Positions 34,701 through 36,006 of a stretch of DNA of 36,006 bases are shown in pieces (the first letter of the stretch is position 1; every line of letters starts with the position of its first letter). Below the pieces are notes generated by a model. It saw only the letters and a program-made list of their open reading frames with translations, was not told the DNA's origin and searched no databases. The DNA is from a virus, in IMG/VR virus record IMGVR_UViG_3300024520_000249, positions 1 to 36,006 of that record. One strand, 5' to 3'. A program made the position numbers and the translations under genes.

Positions 34701-34843
34701 AAAAAAAGGAACCCCAGGTAGCTATCCAACTTAGCGGAAGGTGCTGTCGCCTGGGGCCCGTGTGGTTGCTAAGAACTCCTGGATCCTAACAAAACCAGAA
34801 GTGAAACTCTTATGGATGCAACCACGGTTCCTCCCTTACAAGG
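34701..34843 (-). ncRNA. Candidate small structured RNA with own terminator
   Basis: Minus strand, about 143 nt. A long hairpin (34825-34762) consists of GTGGTTGC/GCAACCAC (8 bp), TAAGA/TCTTA (5 bp) and ACTTCTGG/CCAGGAGT (8 bp with one U-G), separated by 5-nt bulges on the 5' side only, and capped by a 12-nt loop. It is followed by a second hairpin, CCCCAGG/CCTGGGG (34756-34750 with 34718-34712) with an inner GCTA/TAGC stem, then a T7 run at 34707-34701: an intrinsic terminator. The U-G pair is an A-C mismatch on the plus strand, so the minus strand is favoured. A promoter-like TTG-N21-TATCTTTG lies directly upstream. No reading frame is apparent. Function unknown. Confidence 0.45.
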
Positions 34844-34848
34844 AGGTA

Positions 34849-34880
34849 CAAAGATATAACAATCCCCCCTATGCTCCCAA
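34849..34880 (-). promoter_or_regulatory. Possible Bacteroidota-type promoter for the small RNA
   Basis: Minus strand: TTG at 34880-34878, a 21-bp spacer, and TATCTTTG at 34856-34849. The -7 box fits TAnnTTTG; the -33 box is only TTG. Expected start is near 34843, just before the CCTCC/GGAGG mini-hairpin (34830-34846) and the long stem-loop. Confidence 0.4.
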
Positions 34881-34950
34881 GGAAGCGGATGATAGTATAG
34901 CCCGGAGTGCATGCCCGCATCCTCCTACCTGAAAATTACGTGAGAATATG

Positions 34951-35016
34951 CCCCCCTGATGTATGTGAAAATTAAATGTGTGTGTATATCCCCAATGTAC
35001 CCCCCAGCGATCCCCC
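34951..35016 (-). other. Cluster of G-tracts on the minus strand (possible G-quadruplex)
   Basis: C-runs on the plus strand at 34951-34956, 34990-34993, 35000-35005 and 35012-35016 give four G-tracts of 4-6 on the minus strand; three fall within 27 bp. Another six-G run lies at 34864-34869. The coding arms show nothing like it. Possible G-quadruplex or protein-binding site near the start of the early arm. Confidence 0.3.
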
Positions 35017-35064
35017 GTACCTCACAGCAATTTAAATCTTTATTATTAACCAAAACCCAAAATC

Positions 35065-35400
35065 ATGAGTGAAAACAAAAGATTGCAGGGGCTTAAAGCA
35101 GATCCAGGTTTGCAGACAGCCAACGGTGAGACCATACCGGCACAGGAGTGCGAAGTGCAGAAGACGTTTGATTACAAGAATGACGGAGGTAAGAACGCTT
35201 CCGGCAAAGCCAGTAACTGGCAAGGTTACATTCTACTATTCAAGGACAGCAACCGTAGAATTCTTGTTGGTGCAGGTCAGCTCAAAGCTGCTGCCGAAAG
35301 TCAGAAGATGGATGATGCATTTGATCAAAATGAACATGGTGACTTGTTGCAAAACATGACCATTGGCCTGGAAGACGGTCGTCCATACTTTGGTGCGTAG
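35065..35400 (+). CDS. Small early protein, unknown
   Basis: This 111-residue protein starts at ATG 35065 after an A-rich leader with no Shine-Dalgarno. It begins MSENKRLQGLKADPGLQTAN and has a beta-rich centre (SNWQGYILLFKDSNRRILVG), then a helical acidic stretch and NMTIGLEDGRPYFGA at the end. It is the first gene of the rightward arm and is followed by two terminators, so it is probably its own transcription unit. Possible roles include host takeover, but nothing specific is visible. No family recognised. Confidence 0.7.
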   Translation: MSENKRLQGLKADPGLQTANGETIPAQECEVQKTFDYKNDGGKNASGKASNWQGYILLFKDSNRRILVGAGQLKAAAESQKMDDAFDQNEHGDLLQNMTIGLEDGRPYFGA

Positions 35401-35403
35401 ATC

Positions 35404-35436
35404 AAAAGGGGAGCTAAGTAGGCTCCCCTTTTTTTT
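35404..35436 (+). terminator. Intrinsic terminator, copy 1
   Basis: AAAAGGGGAGC (35404-35414) pairs with GCTCCCCTTTT (35422-35432) around a TAAGTAG loop, and the T-run runs to 35436. It ends transcription of the gene at 35065-35400. Identical over 27 bp to the second copy 50 bp away. Confidence 0.9.
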
Positions 35437-35454
35437 ACTCTCCCTCCCAGTAAT

Positions 35455-35486
35455 AAGGTGGAGCTAAGTAGGCTCCCCTTTTTTTT
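35455..35486 (+). terminator. Intrinsic terminator, copy 2 (tandem duplicate)
   Basis: Positions 35460-35486 repeat 35410-35436 exactly. The 5' arm reads AAGG-t-GGAGC, so the stem has one bulged T compared with copy 1, but loop, 3' arm and T-run are kept. Together the two copies form a double terminator in front of the next gene. Confidence 0.8.
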
Positions 35487-35532
35487 CTTTCTTATTGGAT
35501 GATAATGTTGTTGTCCTTAATACATAGAACTT

Positions 35533-35757
35533 ATGACTGTTTATGTTGCTTTACTAGATACTGATGGAGATTCTTATGAAACTACTTTCTGTACATTTAC
35601 TAGATTAGTAGGTGTTGCTTCTACTCCTGAGCTAGCTAAGAAAATGGGTGAAGATGCTGGTCCAGGAACCATTCAAATCATTGCTACTGAAGTTGATGGT
35701 AATGAATTATTGACACTCATTTTTTCGAGCCCTCCCTCATCCTACCCTAATAATTAA
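35533..35757 (+). CDS. Small early protein, unknown
   Basis: This 74-residue acidic protein starts MTVYVALLDTDGDSYETTFC and has a beta-alpha-beta look: strand, turn, VASTPELAKKMGED helix, then GTIQIIATEVDGNELLTLIF. It lies downstream of the double terminator and so needs its own promoter; none of the known consensus was seen. It may be a small inhibitor or accessory protein expressed early. No homologue recognised. Confidence 0.6.
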   Translation: MTVYVALLDTDGDSYETTFCTFTRLVGVASTPELAKKMGEDAGPGTIQIIATEVDGNELLTLIFSSPPSSYPNN

Positions 35758-35780
35758 CAATCACTATTAACAATACAACC

Positions 35781-35966
35781 ATGAAATTATCAGAAATACA
35801 ATACGCTGGACCTAAGTTATCATGTCCAGACTGTAAAGAGTCAGCATTTAATGCAGATCATGAGTTCATTGGCCAGACAAGAGTCAATGATGATGGAGAC
35901 TATCACATGGTAGCCAAATGCTCGTGTGGTACTCAGTACAAAAGGAAGCACAATTTATATGTTTAA
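35781..35966 (+). CDS. Small zinc-ribbon protein
   Basis: This 61-residue protein has CPDC (Cys15, Cys18) and CSCG (Cys47, Cys49) knuckles flanking a short polar loop, a compact zinc-ribbon arrangement. The second knuckle has one residue between cysteines instead of two, so metal geometry may differ. The basic C-terminus (QYKRKHNLYV) could bind nucleic acid. It follows the previous gene by 23 bp, probably on the same transcript, and is followed by a terminator. Confidence 0.7.
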   Translation: MKLSEIQYAGPKLSCPDCKESAFNADHEFIGQTRVNDDGDYHMVAKCSCGTQYKRKHNLYV

Positions 35967-35970
35967 TAAT

Positions 35971-35995
35971 GGGAGCTTCGGCTCTCTATTTTTTT
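35971..35995 (+). terminator. Intrinsic terminator with TTCG loop
   Basis: GGGAGC (35971-35976) pairs with GCTCTC (35981-35986; one G-U) around a TTCG tetraloop, followed two bases later by seven T. It closes the transcript of the two genes at 35533-35966. Confidence 0.8.
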
Positions 35996-36006
35996 ACTCT
36001 TTTCTC

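Larger units (their letters stand above)
34458..35064. other. Divergent intergenic region between early and late arms
   Basis: About 607 bp without a convincing gene lie between leftward and rightward transcription. The only open frame, on the plus strand around 34741-34932, has no coding character and crosses the stem-loops. The region holds one clear minus-strand promoter, a second likely one, a candidate structured RNA with its own terminator, a second folded element, and C-tract clusters near 34951-35016. No origin motif or tRNA is recognised. No plus-strand promoter of the Bacteroidota type was found in front of the gene at 35065. Confidence 0.7.

Noticed and set aside
34741-34932. 63-codon plus-strand frame in the divergent region
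   Set aside because: It runs across the paired arms of the long stem-loop, lacks a recognisable start context and has no domain. RNA structure explains the sequence better.
35404-35486. Repeat unit considered as a CRISPR-like array
   Set aside because: Only two copies, each with a hairpin plus T-run, and a 23-bp gap of no special character; they are terminators.
1-36006. Lysogeny functions (integrase, repressor, att sites), transposases, CRISPR arrays
   Set aside because: None recognised on either strand; the window looks like one arm of a virulent phage.

Overview
The window looks like one side of a lytic, short-tailed dsDNA phage of the crAss-like (Crassvirales-related) kind that infects a Bacteroidota host. 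Support: (i) a recognisable run of TerL, portal, Pro/Asp-rich scaffold, HK97-type capsid protein, ring/connector proteins and one giant tail-end protein that resembles the stabilisation/'muzzle' family; (ii) no tape measure, tail tube, sheath, integrase or lysogeny gene; (iii) a promoter with the Bacteroidota signature TTTG-N19-TAtaTTTG, and start codons preceded by A/T-rich sequence with no Shine-Dalgarno motif. Family calls rest on motif recognition, not on a database search.

Layout. From 34457 down to 1 every gene is on the minus strand, tightly packed with ATGA/TGATG/TAATG overlaps. In transcription order: a Pro/Glu-rich acidic protein and a terminator; three small proteins (YodC/DUF2158-like, zinc ribbon, RusA-like nuclease); two conserved unknowns; two short Cys-rich proteins, a beta-helix tailspike, a long trimeric-type fibre and other appendage candidates (about 26.7-32.2 kb); a lysis cassette (about 24.5-26.2 kb: L,D-transpeptidase-like enzyme, two small membrane proteins, overlapping spanin-like pair); then TerL, portal, scaffold, capsid, ring/neck proteins, the 1298-residue muzzle-like protein, and three very large proteins that are probably carried in the virion and ejected. 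The last of these runs off the left edge.

From 35065 to the right edge genes are on the plus strand: three small, probably early genes separated by strong, partly duplicated intrinsic terminators. Between the two arms (34458-35064) lies about 600 bp without convincing genes. It is not empty: it holds a good minus-strand promoter, further -7-like elements about 150 bp apart, and a long, well-paired stem-loop followed by a terminator hairpin. That combination suggests a small structured RNA of about 140 nt, the most unusual object in the window.

Other structure beyond the gene list: a 24-codon block and a second block shared, in swapped order, by two virion genes 10 kb apart; common N-termini in adjacent small genes (MMYxxGG pair; FR[NE] trio); a repeated LDAL[ST]APEG element at both ends of the scaffold; and a marked excess of cysteine in neck and appendage proteins.
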